From contig NZ_CP025086.1 of assembly GCF_004135935.1 (NCBI RefSeq), positions 2,170,001 to 2,234,000 on the forward strand: a stretch of DNA of 64,000 nucleotides, read 5' to 3'. Of this stretch, positions 52,481-60,226 are shown piece by piece. Within the stretch, counting starts at the first letter, position 1; each line of letters opens with the position of its first letter. The DNA is from Methylovirgula ligni. GTDB taxonomy: Bacteria; Pseudomonadota; Alphaproteobacteria; Rhizobiales; Beijerinckiaceae. The position numbers were made by a program, and so were the translations under genes. The notes below the pieces were generated by a model. It was not told the DNA's origin, searched no databases, and saw nothing but the letters and a program-made list of their open reading frames with translations.

Positions 52481-53089
52481 CTACTTTCCTCCATCAAAGA
52501 TGCGTAGGTGGCCGCGAATATCCGCGGGCCTGTGTGCGCTCCATACATGCGGCGCGTCCGGGAAGAGTGACGTGTCGGCCGAACGCGCCCATCCGGTTTC
52601 GACCTCGACGGTGCGCATGGCACGTAACGCAAGGTGAGGAACCGGCAGCAGGCCAGCCCAGGGCGGCTGCACGGCCGGCGTCGCCAAGCCGAGAATGCGC
52701 GCTTGCGAAAGGCCGGCATGCCGTAACGGAAGAAGAAGAATCTCTATATCAGCGTCGCGGTAGCCTTCCGGATGCGCGGCGCTCGCGGCGATAATGGGGC
52801 AGGCGGAATCGACCACGGTCAGCAGACCGGCGGCGATCGAGCGCGCGTCCTGCGGTCCCCAGAGGCTGAGAAAAGACCGGCCCAGCAATTCGGCACAAAA
52901 GAAAGCATTGAGTCGCGTGCCCGCCATCAGGAACGGAAATTGACGCGCCGCATCGAGGTCGAGCACGAACAAATCCGCGAGCGAGCCACGGATTGCCGCC
53001 AGATCTATCTCGGCGCGATCCGGCGCCGGACGCGTGCCGCGCAACCTGCTCCAATAGGCAAGAAGCTCGCGCGTTGCTTGCTGTCTCAT
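52481..53089 (-). CDS. PAS-domain protein (PAS_5/DUF1487-type)
   Basis: The 202-residue product resembles alphaproteobacterial PAS_5 proteins: MRQQATRELLAYWSRLRGTR, PDRAEIDLAAIRGSLADLFVLD, FPFLMAGTRLNAFFCAELLG, PLRHAGLSQARILGLATP. No kinase, GGDEF or EAL output domain follows, so it would act by protein interaction. I preferred ATG 53089 with GGGACGAAA upstream to the in-frame ATG at 53104. It lies upstream of the PilZ gene in the same direction (106-base gap) and may share its pathway. Confidence 0.72.
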   Translation of the reverse strand: MRQQATRELLAYWSRLRGTRPAPDRAEIDLAAIRGSLADLFVLDLDAARQFPFLMAGTRLNAFFCAELLGRSFLSLWGPQDARSIAAGLLTVVDSACPIIAASAAHPEGYRDADIEILLLPLRHAGLSQARILGLATPAVQPPWAGLLPVPHLALRAMRTVEVETGWARSADTSLFPDAPHVWSAHRPADIRGHLRIFDGGK

Positions 53090-53493
53090 TTTCGTCCCCG
53101 CCACCCCGGGCCCGAGTGCTTATGATGTGCCTTTGTCCTGAAATGGCACGCGATTACACGGTCGCCCCGCTCCCGCAGTGATGGCAGCAGGCGCTGTGCC
53201 ATCGCCGCTGTTTTCCGGCGCGCCGTTATCACCGATTTGAGAGGCGGCTTCTGCCGTCGCTCCCCATCGCTGAGCCGATATTCTGGCGGATAAAAGGCCC
53301 GTCTCATATAGGCTGAAGGCACTCTCCCTGTGGACGAGCCGTAGTAGTGCACACCGAAATCAAGCCGAGCCTGCGCTTGCGGATGATATGAGTTGGGTCT
53401 GCAGCGTAATCGCGAAAGTCTTCAGAGTGGCTAGGAGAGATTGACGGAACGGTTTGGACGCAATTGCGGGGAGCATACTATTCCCCGTTTCCA
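53090..53493. other. 404-base region without a convincing gene
   Basis: Between the PAS gene and the dehydrogenase. A leftward open frame from 53352 to 53086 encodes 88 basic residues (MHYYGSSTGRVPSAYMRRAF start) that I do not recognise and consider doubtful. The stretch contains a 6-base-pair hairpin at 53467-53487 next to the dehydrogenase stop. Otherwise nothing is seen; the less GC-rich sequence and lack of structure suggest a remnant of rearrangement. Confidence 0.5.
53467..53487. terminator. Hairpin just downstream of the dehydrogenase gene
   Basis: CGGGGA (53467-53472) pairs with TCCCCG (53482-53487) around a 9-base loop, six bases past the stop codon of the leftward dehydrogenase at 53494. 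There is no T-run on the leftward side, so termination is only suggested. Confidence 0.35.
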
Positions 53494-54480
53494 TTAGCGC
53501 CGTAGAGCCTCCTGGTTCACGATGCGAACGGGCTTTCCATCCAGCCAGGCCGCCACGGCTTCTACGGTGTCCGAGTAAACCGCGTTGAGCAGTTCGCGAG
53601 TGACGTACCCAAGGTGGGGAGACAGCGTCACGTTCGGCAGAAACCGCAACGGATGGTCGTGCGGCAGCGGCTCGATGTCATAGACGTCCAGCCCTGCTCC
53701 GGCGATCCGTCCAGCTCCAAGAGTAGCGATAAGAGCAGCCTCATCGACGATTGGACCTCTGGAGGTGTTGATCAAATAGGCGCTTGGCTTCATCAAGCCG
53801 AGTTCGGCTCCAGTGACGAGACCTCGCGTGCGCTCCGACAGCACAAGGTGGATGGAGACCACGTCGGCTTCTGCAAAGAGAGTCTCTTTCTCGACCCGGC
53901 GCGCGCCGACCGCCGCCGCGGCCTCGTCGGTAAGATTCTGACTCCAGGCGATAACCTCCATCCCGAACACCTTCGCATATTCGTTCATGCGCTTGCCGAT
54001 CTTGCCGAGACCGAGAAGGCCGAGCGTCTTGCCGGAAAGGGTCAGACCGGTAGTGGTCTGCCAGCCGCCCTCACGCATGTGCCGGTGTTCTTCGGCCAGG
54101 TTGCGCACCGTCGCGATCAGCAGCCCCCATGCCAATTCCGGCGTGCCGTTGCCAGCAGCGGCGAATCTCGGGTCGGCGAAGTTCGGATGCGTCACGAGGA
54201 TGCCGCGTTCGCTGGCAGCGGCCATGTCGAGGTTCGGCAGGCTCATGCCGACGATCGTGATCAGTTTCAGATTCGGCAGCCGTTCGATCAGCGTGCGCGG
54301 AAAAGCCATGCGCTCGCGGAGTGTGCAAACCACATCAAACGATTCCAGCGCCTCAACGGCTTCGTCCTCGGAGAGGTGACGGTCGAAAGCCGTAACTTCC
54401 GCCCTGCTTCGCACGGGCGACCAGTCGGCGAGGTCGAGGGCGACGCGTGCGTAGTCGTCGAGTATCGCTACTTTGGGCAT
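53494..54480 (-). CDS. D-2-hydroxyacid dehydrogenase family protein
   Basis: The 328-residue product is a D-isomer-specific 2-hydroxyacid dehydrogenase. The N-terminal catalytic domain contains LKLITIVGMSLPNLDM. The NAD-binding domain contains GKTLGLLGLGKIGKRMNEYAKVFGM near residue 148. The catalytic Arg is in INTSRGPIVDEAAL (near residue 239), the Glu in LDVYDIEPLPHDHPL (near 268) and the His in SPHLGYVTRELL (near 290). Substrate is not predictable; glycerate, hydroxypyruvate or phosphoglycerate-like acids are possible. GAGG lies before ATG 54480. It sits alone between two low-information stretches, compatible with insertion. Confidence 0.86.
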   Translation of the reverse strand: MPKVAILDDYARVALDLADWSPVRSRAEVTAFDRHLSEDEAVEALESFDVVCTLRERMAFPRTLIERLPNLKLITIVGMSLPNLDMAAASERGILVTHPNFADPRFAAAGNGTPELAWGLLIATVRNLAEEHRHMREGGWQTTTGLTLSGKTLGLLGLGKIGKRMNEYAKVFGMEVIAWSQNLTDEAAAAVGARRVEKETLFAEADVVSIHLVLSERTRGLVTGAELGLMKPSAYLINTSRGPIVDEAALIATLGAGRIAGAGLDVYDIEPLPHDHPLRFLPNVTLSPHLGYVTRELLNAVYSDTVEAVAAWLDGKPVRIVNQEALRR

Positions 54481-54851
54481 GTAGCCTCGCGTTGGTTCAA
54501 TGACACTGATCGGCTGGACGCGTGCGAAATGCCTGTCTCGGGCGCGGTGACCGTCGCGATTATAGATATTACCGTGGGCGGCAGCCAGCGCCGAGGGGTG
54601 ACGTCGGCGTCGGCGACGTTCACGTTCTCGCTTTAAGCGGAGATTTCGTCGAAGGATGAAAAATTACGCTTGTAGAGGTTGGCGTAAAGGCCGTTATGCA
54701 CGACAAGCTCGTCATGCGTTCCCTGTTCGATGATCTCCCTATAAGGTGCCGCCGTAGAATAACGAGGCCTTAAAGATACGACCGGGCTTGTCGCGAGCAC
54801 CAACAGACAGGCCATGAACGAGCAGCAGAATGGTTGACGCAACGAATTGAT
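54481..54851. other. 371-base scar-like region containing gene remnants
   Basis: Between the dehydrogenase and dusA. It contains the leftward ABC-transporter remnant at 54633-54740. Rightward sequence from about 54510 to 54636 reads in one frame as DITVGGSQRRGVTSASATF followed by a stop and might be the tail of another protein, but I cannot assign it. No intact gene, tRNA or clear promoter was seen. The start of dusA lies at its right edge. Confidence 0.5.
54633..54740 (-). pseudogene. C-terminal remnant of an ABC exporter ATPase
   Basis: Residues encoded from 54740 to 54633 read REIIEQGTHDELVVHNGLYA and then NLYKRNFSSFDEISA and stop. This is the usual C-terminal end of fused MsbA/LapB-type ABC exporters (G-x-I-x-E-x-G-T-H-x-E-L-x(3)-G-x-Y). 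Upstream of it the frame is unrelated and no Walker or signature motif occurs nearby, so only the last 35 or so residues survive. It marks a deletion or rearrangement joint before dusA. Confidence 0.7.
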
Positions 54852-55859
54852 ATGAAAGAAAAATTAAACGATAGCCAAAGCCTGCGCTTCAGCGTGGCGC
54901 CGATGATGGATTGGACGGACCGGCATTGCCGCGTCTTTCACCGTCAGCTCTCGCGCCACGCGCGGCTCTATACTGAAATGGTCACCGCCGCGGCGATCCT
55001 GCACGGTGATCGCAAGCGTCTGCTCGGCTTCGAGGCATCGGAACATCCGGTCGCGGTGCAGCTCGGCGGCTCGGAGCCCGCCGATCTAGCCGAGGCGGCG
55101 GCGATCGCGGCCGATTTCGGCTATGACGAGATCAATCTCAACATCGGTTGCCCGTCCGAGCGCGTTCAGAGCGGCGCTTTCGGCGCCTGCCTGATGCGCG
55201 AGCCGGAGCTTGTCGCCGATTGCGTCGCGGCGATGAAAGCGCGGGTGGACCTGCCCGTGACTGTGAAGTGCCGGATCGGCGTCGACGATCAGCCGCCCGA
55301 GACCTTGTCGATCTTCGCCGCGCGCGTGGTCGCCGCTGGCGCCGATGCACTCATCGTCCATGCCCGCAAGGCGTGGCTCAAGGGCCTGTCGCCGCGCGAG
55401 AACAGAAGTGTTCCGCCGCTCGATTATGCGCGCGTGCGTGCGCTGAAACGCGAATTTCCCAATGTGCCGATCGTGCTCAACGGCGGCCTCACCGATATTG
55501 GGCAGATGCAGGCGGAACTCGCGCATCTCGACGGCGTGATGGTCGGCCGCGCGGCCTATCAAGACCCGGCGCTGCTGCTTGATGTCGATCCAGTCTTCTT
55601 CGGCGCCGAAGCGCCGGCCGCGAGCCGCCACGCGGCGCTCGAAGCCTTCATCCCCTATATCGAGGCGCGCCTGGCCGAAGGCGTGCCGCTTGGCGCGATG
55701 ACCCGGCATGTGCTCGGGCTGTTCAATACGCTGCCGGGGGCGCGCGCCTTCCGCCGCCATCTCGCGACCGAGGCCGTCAAGCCGGGTGCGGGCATCGCCG
55801 TGCTGCGCGAGGCGATGAACCTCGTCGTCGAGGGCGCGGCCGCGGAGGCCGCCGCGTGA
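54852..55859 (+). CDS. dusA: tRNA-dihydrouridine synthase DusA
   Basis: DusA reduces uridine to dihydrouridine in the tRNA D-loop, using FMN. The 335-residue product has the FMN-binding start FSVAPMMDWTDRHCRVFHR, the catalytic Cys block INLNIGCPSERVQSGAFGACLM near residue 100, VTVKCRIGVDDQ near 140, HARKAWLKGLSPRENR near 175 and VLNGGLTDIGQM near 217. The HARKAWLKGLSP motif distinguishes DusA from DusB/C. I chose ATG 54852; TTG 54834 is a possible alternative. Its stop overlaps the next gene (GTGA). Confidence 0.95.
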   Translation: MKEKLNDSQSLRFSVAPMMDWTDRHCRVFHRQLSRHARLYTEMVTAAAILHGDRKRLLGFEASEHPVAVQLGGSEPADLAEAAAIAADFGYDEINLNIGCPSERVQSGAFGACLMREPELVADCVAAMKARVDLPVTVKCRIGVDDQPPETLSIFAARVVAAGADALIVHARKAWLKGLSPRENRSVPPLDYARVRALKREFPNVPIVLNGGLTDIGQMQAELAHLDGVMVGRAAYQDPALLLDVDPVFFGAEAPAASRHAALEAFIPYIEARLAEGVPLGAMTRHVLGLFNTLPGARAFRRHLATEAVKPGAGIAVLREAMNLVVEGAAAEAAA

Positions 55860-56632
55860 ATAGCCGCGAATTGCGCGACGTGGCGAGCAAGGTGCCCGCC
55901 GTCACACTCGTTTTCTGGATCATCAAGATCGCCGCGACGACGCTGGGCGAAACCGGCGGCGACACCGTGACGATGACGCTCAATTGGGGCTATCTCGCCG
56001 GCACGCTGCTGTTTCTCTCCGCTTTGCTCGTGCTCGTCGCTCTCCAGATCGCGGCGAAAAAATTTCATCCGTGGCTTTATTGGGCGACGATCATCGCCTC
56101 GACGACAGCCGGTACGACAATGGCCGATTTCGCCGATCGCTCTTTGGGCATCGGCTATGCCGGCGGCGCGACGCTTTTGTTTGCTGGGCTGCTCGCTGTT
56201 CTCGGCCTCTGGTATCGGACGCAAGGCTCCATCTCCGTCGAAACAGTGAACACGCCGAAGATCGAGGCCTTCTATTGGGCGGCCATCACCGTCTCGCAAA
56301 CACTTGGCACGGCGCTTGGCGACTGGATGGCCGACACCTCGGGCCTTGGCTATGCCGGCGGGGCGCTTGTCTTCGCCGCGGCGCTCGCTGTGCTCGTCGG
56401 ACTTTATTTCTGGACGAAGGTCTCGCACGTATTTCTGTTCTGGGCCGCCTTCATCCTGACACGGCCGCTCGGCGCGACGGTCGGCGATTTTCTCGATAAG
56501 CCGCAGAACGCTGGTGGCCTCGCCTTCAGCCGTCCGCTCGCCTCGGCGATTCTGGCGATCTTCATCATCGCCTGCATCCTCATCCTGCCGCAGCGTGCGG
56601 GGACGCATCCGGGGCAGCCGGACGCGGCATAG
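55856..56632 (+). CDS. Membrane protein (COG4705-like) built from internal repeats
   Basis: The 258-residue integral membrane protein has about eight helices. A motif [FY]W followed 15 residues later by [GA]D occurs four times: aromatic-Trp at residues 20, 75, 140 and 195, Asp at 36, 91, 156 and 211. The spacing 55/65/55 shows that a unit of two repeats (120 residues) was duplicated. The family is known as uncharacterised membrane proteins (COG4705). GTG 55856 overlaps the dusA stop, so it is translationally coupled to dusA. Conserved acids inside the membrane suggest transport, but this is inference. Confidence 0.8.
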   Translation: MNSRELRDVASKVPAVTLVFWIIKIAATTLGETGGDTVTMTLNWGYLAGTLLFLSALLVLVALQIAAKKFHPWLYWATIIASTTAGTTMADFADRSLGIGYAGGATLLFAGLLAVLGLWYRTQGSISVETVNTPKIEAFYWAAITVSQTLGTALGDWMADTSGLGYAGGALVFAAALAVLVGLYFWTKVSHVFLFWAAFILTRPLGATVGDFLDKPQNAGGLAFSRPLASAILAIFIIACILILPQRAGTHPGQPDAA

Positions 56633-56654
56633 CCTGGCTGCGAAAGCTGCAGTC

Positions 56655-57752
56655 TCATCCCTCGATCAGCAGCAGCACATAAGATGCAAACAAGAGCAGG
56701 TGTACGATGCCCTGCAAGATGTTGGTGCGGCCGCTGGCGAAGGTGACGACGCTCACGGCGAGCGTCAGCAGCAGCAACACATAGTCCGTATGCTCGATGC
56801 CAAGGTCGATGCTGCGGCCGGTGATATGGCTCACCGCGATCATCGCCGGCACGGTCAGGCCGATGGTCGCCAGCACCGAGCCGAGAAAGATATTCATAGA
56901 TCTTTGCAGTTGATTGCGCAGCGCCGCCTTCGCCGCGCCGATGCCTTCGGGCGTTGCAACGAGCAGCGCGATGAGAAGTCCGCCGAGCTGGTCGGGGAAG
57001 TGCAAGGTCTCGACGAGATAATCGATCGGATGCGCGAGCTTTTCGGCGAGCGACACGACCGGGACCATATAGGCGAGAAGCAGCACCGCGTGCGGAAAGA
57101 TCGGCTCTCGCACTTTGGCGAAATGTTCGATCGGTTCGTCGCCGAGGGTGAAGAAACCGCGATGCCGTCCGGTCTGAATCACAAGGAACGCGCAATAAAG
57201 CCCTGCCGACATGACGATCAGGAAAATCTGCTGATGCGCCGAAAACCGGGGCCCCGGCGTGGTCTGGGTGAAATCGGGCATGATGAGGCTGAAAACCGCC
57301 AGCGGAATGATGACGCCGAGAAAAGCGTTCGCCCCTTGCAGATTGTAATGCTGCTCGGAGTGGCGCAGGCCGCCGACGAGAAGCGACAGGCCGACCATGC
57401 CGTTGAGGATGATCATCACGACCGCGAACAGCGTGTCGCGCACCAGCGTCGGATTGTTGGCGCCATGCAGCATGACCGCCGAAATGCTCATCACCTCGAC
57501 CGCGGTGACGGAGAGGGTGAGGATCAGCGTCCCGTAGGGCTCGCCCAGCCGCCCGGCCAGCGCATCGGCGTGGCGCACGACGGCGAGCGCCGAGGCGAGG
57601 ATGACCGCGAACAGCCAGAGAAAGATGAAAACCAGCCAGAACGGATTCGACAGCCCGGCAAAGAGCACGTTGCCCCAACGCCAGAAGATCGCCACCGTCG
57701 CCACGCTGACGAGGAGGAGCCATTCGCGGCGAAGGAGGTTGAGAGTTCTCAT
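56655..57752 (-). CDS. Ca2+/H+ (Na+/H+) antiporter ChaA-like
   Basis: The 365-residue CaCA-family antiporter has about 11 helices in two halves, each with an ion-binding alpha-repeat: GTLILTLSVTAVEVMSISAVML near residue 74 and VATPEGIGAAKAALRNQLQR with SMNIFLGSVLATIGLTVPA near residue 268. The acidic residues Glu of AVEV and TPEG are present. It exports Ca2+ or Na+ for protons at the inner membrane. ATG 57752 (MRTLNLLRREW) was chosen over the upstream frame to 57797. It converges on the repeat-built membrane protein. Confidence 0.88.
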   Translation of the reverse strand: MRTLNLLRREWLLLVSVATVAIFWRWGNVLFAGLSNPFWLVFIFLWLFAVILASALAVVRHADALAGRLGEPYGTLILTLSVTAVEVMSISAVMLHGANNPTLVRDTLFAVVMIILNGMVGLSLLVGGLRHSEQHYNLQGANAFLGVIIPLAVFSLIMPDFTQTTPGPRFSAHQQIFLIVMSAGLYCAFLVIQTGRHRGFFTLGDEPIEHFAKVREPIFPHAVLLLAYMVPVVSLAEKLAHPIDYLVETLHFPDQLGGLLIALLVATPEGIGAAKAALRNQLQRSMNIFLGSVLATIGLTVPAMIAVSHITGRSIDLGIEHTDYVLLLLTLAVSVVTFASGRTNILQGIVHLLLFASYVLLLIEG

Positions 57753-57922
57753 TTGGAGATTATTCCGCGATTCGCCGCACGATAAGGAAGCGGCCATGAA
57801 CGCAGGGAAGGGATTTCCAACAGCGAAAGTCCGCGTGCTTTGGCCCTGCCGAGGCCCTTGCGTAAATCACGCTTCGGGGTAGGTTGCCATCATTCAATAA
57901 ATTCATTGCCGAGGGAGGGGAT

Positions 57923-58321
57923 ATGAAAGCGTCATCGCTGAGTTTTCTCGCCGCCGTCATCGCCGCGGCAGCTGGCATGGTCTGGGGCCTCATCATGGGC
58001 ATTTCGGAGAATCACGCGACAATGCCGGCACATGCCCATTTGAATCTCCTTGGGTGGGTATCCTTGTTCCTGATCGGCATATTCTATCACCTGCATCCGG
58101 CTCTCGATCAAAGCCGGATCGCGCTGATTCAGGTCTGCGTTTGGATCGCGGGAACGGTCATTCTGACGCTCGGTGTTGCATTGTTGACGAGCGGGATTGC
58201 GTTAGGCAATCCGCTCGCGGCGGCCGGTTCGTTGATCGTGCTCGCGGCCATGCTATTGTTTGGCTGGCTGGTTTTCCAACGTGATTTTTTTGCCGATTCC
58301 GCGCGCGCCGCAGCGAAATGA
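57923..58321 (+). CDS. Small membrane protein resembling a heme-copper oxidase subunit I segment
   Basis: The 132-residue product has four predicted helices, with MPAHAHLNLLGWVSLFLIG and IFYHLHPALDQSR near residues 36-65. The HAH-x(2)-LGW motif is that of short homologues often annotated as cytochrome-c oxidase, related to one helix pair of subunit I. The full set of haem and copper histidines of an oxidase is absent, so it is not an oxidase by itself. GAGGGAGGGG precedes ATG 57923. It stands alone between an antiporter and the convergent MocR gene; role unknown. Confidence 0.7.
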   Translation: MKASSLSFLAAVIAAAAGMVWGLIMGISENHATMPAHAHLNLLGWVSLFLIGIFYHLHPALDQSRIALIQVCVWIAGTVILTLGVALLTSGIALGNPLAAAGSLIVLAAMLLFGWLVFQRDFFADSARAAAK

Positions 58322-58345
58322 AGTGACGGGGCATAGTCTGCTCTG

Positions 58346-59803
58346 CTAGCCGCCCTCCACAGCATCCCTTAGCCTCTCGATCATCGTCTGCATCTCGTGC
58401 GCATCGAGGCTCGCGAAACCGAGGCGGGCGGCGGGTTTGGCCTTCGCGCCGACCGCGCATTGCGCGCTCGTCAGGAATTGCGGCGCGCCCTGCGGGCGGC
58501 GCTGCTCCAGCTTGCCGAGATCGAAATCTTCGGCGAAGCGCACCCAGAAGGCGAGGCCCCCGGTCGGAATATCGAAACTGGCGAGATCGCCGAGTTCATC
58601 CTGCAAGGCTTCGGCGAAGGTCGTGCGACGCTTGTCGAAAATCGCGTGGACCCGCTTGATGTGGCGGCGAAGCTGGCCGGATTCGATCAGTTCGACGATG
58701 GCGAGCTCGGTGATCGGATCGCCTTGCCGATCGATGGCGCCGATCCAATTGCCGATCTGCTGGATGAGGTGGGTCGGGGCGGCGACATAGCCGACGCGCA
58801 GGCTGGGCGACAGCACTTTGGAAAACGAGCCGACATAGACGATCTGCCCCGATTGATCGTTGCTCGCCAGCGGAAACATCGGCTGGTGGTCGAACTGGAA
58901 CTCGTGATCGTAATCGTCCTCGACGACGATGAAGCCGAATTGCGCGGCGAGCGCGCGCAGCCGCAGCCGCGCGCTCGGGCGCAGCACCACGGTCGTCGGA
59001 AATTGATGGCCGGGCGTGAGATAGACGGCGCGCACGCGGGTGCGGCGGCAGATCGCTTCGAGATGGTTGAGGTCGATGCCTTCGGGGCCGAGCTTGGCCG
59101 CCTGCACTTTGGCGCCGGCGAGGGTGAAGGCCTGGACCGCCGGCGGATAGGTCAGTTCCTCGAAGATCACCGTATCGTCCTTGGCGACGATGCTGTGGGC
59201 GATGACATAAAGCGCCATCTGGCTGCCGCGGGTAACGCAGATATTGTCCGGCGTCGTGTTGAGGCCGCGTGTCATGTTGAGCATTTTCGAGATCGACTGG
59301 CGCAGCGCCTCTGTGCCGCGCGGATCGCCATAGCCGAGGAGCCGCTGCCGCGAAGCCGCGCGCGCTGCGCCTGCGTAAGCCTGTGCGATCGCCATCGTCG
59401 GGATGAGGCGCTGGTCGGGCACGCCGTCGTCGAAGCTGACCTTGCCCTGGCGCGGCCAGAGCAGGGGTGGTTTCACGGCGCTGCCGCGTAGTTCGCCGAA
59501 AGTCTGGGCCGGTTCGGGCTCCGGCTTATGCGGGGCGCCGTCGCGGATGTTGCGGGCGATGAACGTGCCGCGCCGCTGGTCGGTCGTCACCCAGCCTTGC
59601 GCAGCCAGTTCGTCGTAGGCCTGGACGACGGTCTTGCGGTTGACTTCGAGATCCTTGGCGAGGTCGCGCGTGCCGGGCAGGCTGTCGCCGGCAGTGAGCC
59701 GGCCGCGCTGAATTTCCTCGATGATCGCCTGGGCGATGCGGACACTGAGACTGCCGCGCCCTTCGGCACGGACGATGAGATTGGGATTCCACGGACGCAG
59801 CAT
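58346..59803 (-). CDS. MocR-family PLP-dependent transcriptional regulator
   Basis: The 485-residue product fuses an N-terminal GntR winged helix (residues 15-85: IAQAIIEEIQRGRLTAGDSL, TRDLAKDLEVNRKTVVQAYD) with a fold-type I aminotransferase domain. The pyridoxal phosphate-binding Lys is in VYVGSFSKVLSPSLRVGYV near residue 328, and IVVEDDYDHEF near 297 holds the Asp that contacts the pyridine nitrogen. MocR proteins such as GabR and PdxR sense an amino acid or vitamin via the PLP domain. It diverges from an APC-family permease, its likely target, and overlaps a candidate operator next to its own start. Confidence 0.9.
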   Translation of the reverse strand: MLRPWNPNLIVRAEGRGSLSVRIAQAIIEEIQRGRLTAGDSLPGTRDLAKDLEVNRKTVVQAYDELAAQGWVTTDQRRGTFIARNIRDGAPHKPEPEPAQTFGELRGSAVKPPLLWPRQGKVSFDDGVPDQRLIPTMAIAQAYAGAARAASRQRLLGYGDPRGTEALRQSISKMLNMTRGLNTTPDNICVTRGSQMALYVIAHSIVAKDDTVIFEELTYPPAVQAFTLAGAKVQAAKLGPEGIDLNHLEAICRRTRVRAVYLTPGHQFPTTVVLRPSARLRLRALAAQFGFIVVEDDYDHEFQFDHQPMFPLASNDQSGQIVYVGSFSKVLSPSLRVGYVAAPTHLIQQIGNWIGAIDRQGDPITELAIVELIESGQLRRHIKRVHAIFDKRRTTFAEALQDELGDLASFDIPTGGLAFWVRFAEDFDLGKLEQRRPQGAPQFLTSAQCAVGAKAKPAARLGFASLDAHEMQTMIERLRDAVEGG

Positions 59804-60226
59804 TCTGGCCCCTAGTATGGCGGTTCAAATTCCTAGCCAGATAGGCCAGGTTTTTTCCTCAAAAGCAAAAATTATGCTTGTGGCCCATGCGATGAAACGA
59901 TGCTGGCCCGCAATCCCCTTTGCGTCCGAAAATTTAGAACCATTGCAAAAAGAAGTTCCATCGTGCCTCGGATTCGGGCGGCGAAAGCCTAAAGAAAGTG
60001 CCGTTTCCCGCCCTTATGGGGCGATCGCCTGCGGGCGCGGGCGTGCAATGCAATATTGGTCGTCGTCTAAGGCGATCTGGACCAGCGTGCAGTTAAGAAC
60101 TGGATGTTCAGGGCGGGCCAACCCGCTCCTAGCCTCAACTGCAATTGCGACCCAACGTCACGAGAGTGGGAGGCTTGTGATCTTTGGCCGCAAGAGGCTC
60201 AACCCCTCTTTCGAAAGCATGTGGCA
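59804..60226. other. Divergent regulatory region of mocR and the APC permease
   Basis: This 423-base gap is more A/T-rich than its neighbours and probably contains the promoters of both genes. The candidate operator lies at its left edge (separate entry). The long rightward open frames crossing it (59721-60257 and 60104 onward) lack a good start and a protein-like composition and are taken as non-coding. No RNA gene or terminator was recognised. Confidence 0.55.
59805..59849. promoter_or_regulatory. Candidate MocR operator
   Basis: CCTAG occurs at 59811-59815 and again at 59832-59836, a 21-base (two-turn) spacing typical of MocR direct repeats. CTGGCC...TA at 59805-59814 and TAGGCCAG at 59842-59849 form an imperfect inverted repeat around them. 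The left edge touches the mocR start codon at 59803, which would allow autoregulation and control of the permease from one site. Confidence 0.45.

Noticed and set aside
53086-53352. 88-residue leftward open frame
   Set aside because: No homology recognised, no good ribosome binding site, and it overlaps the PAS gene start; kept only as a note in the gap entry.
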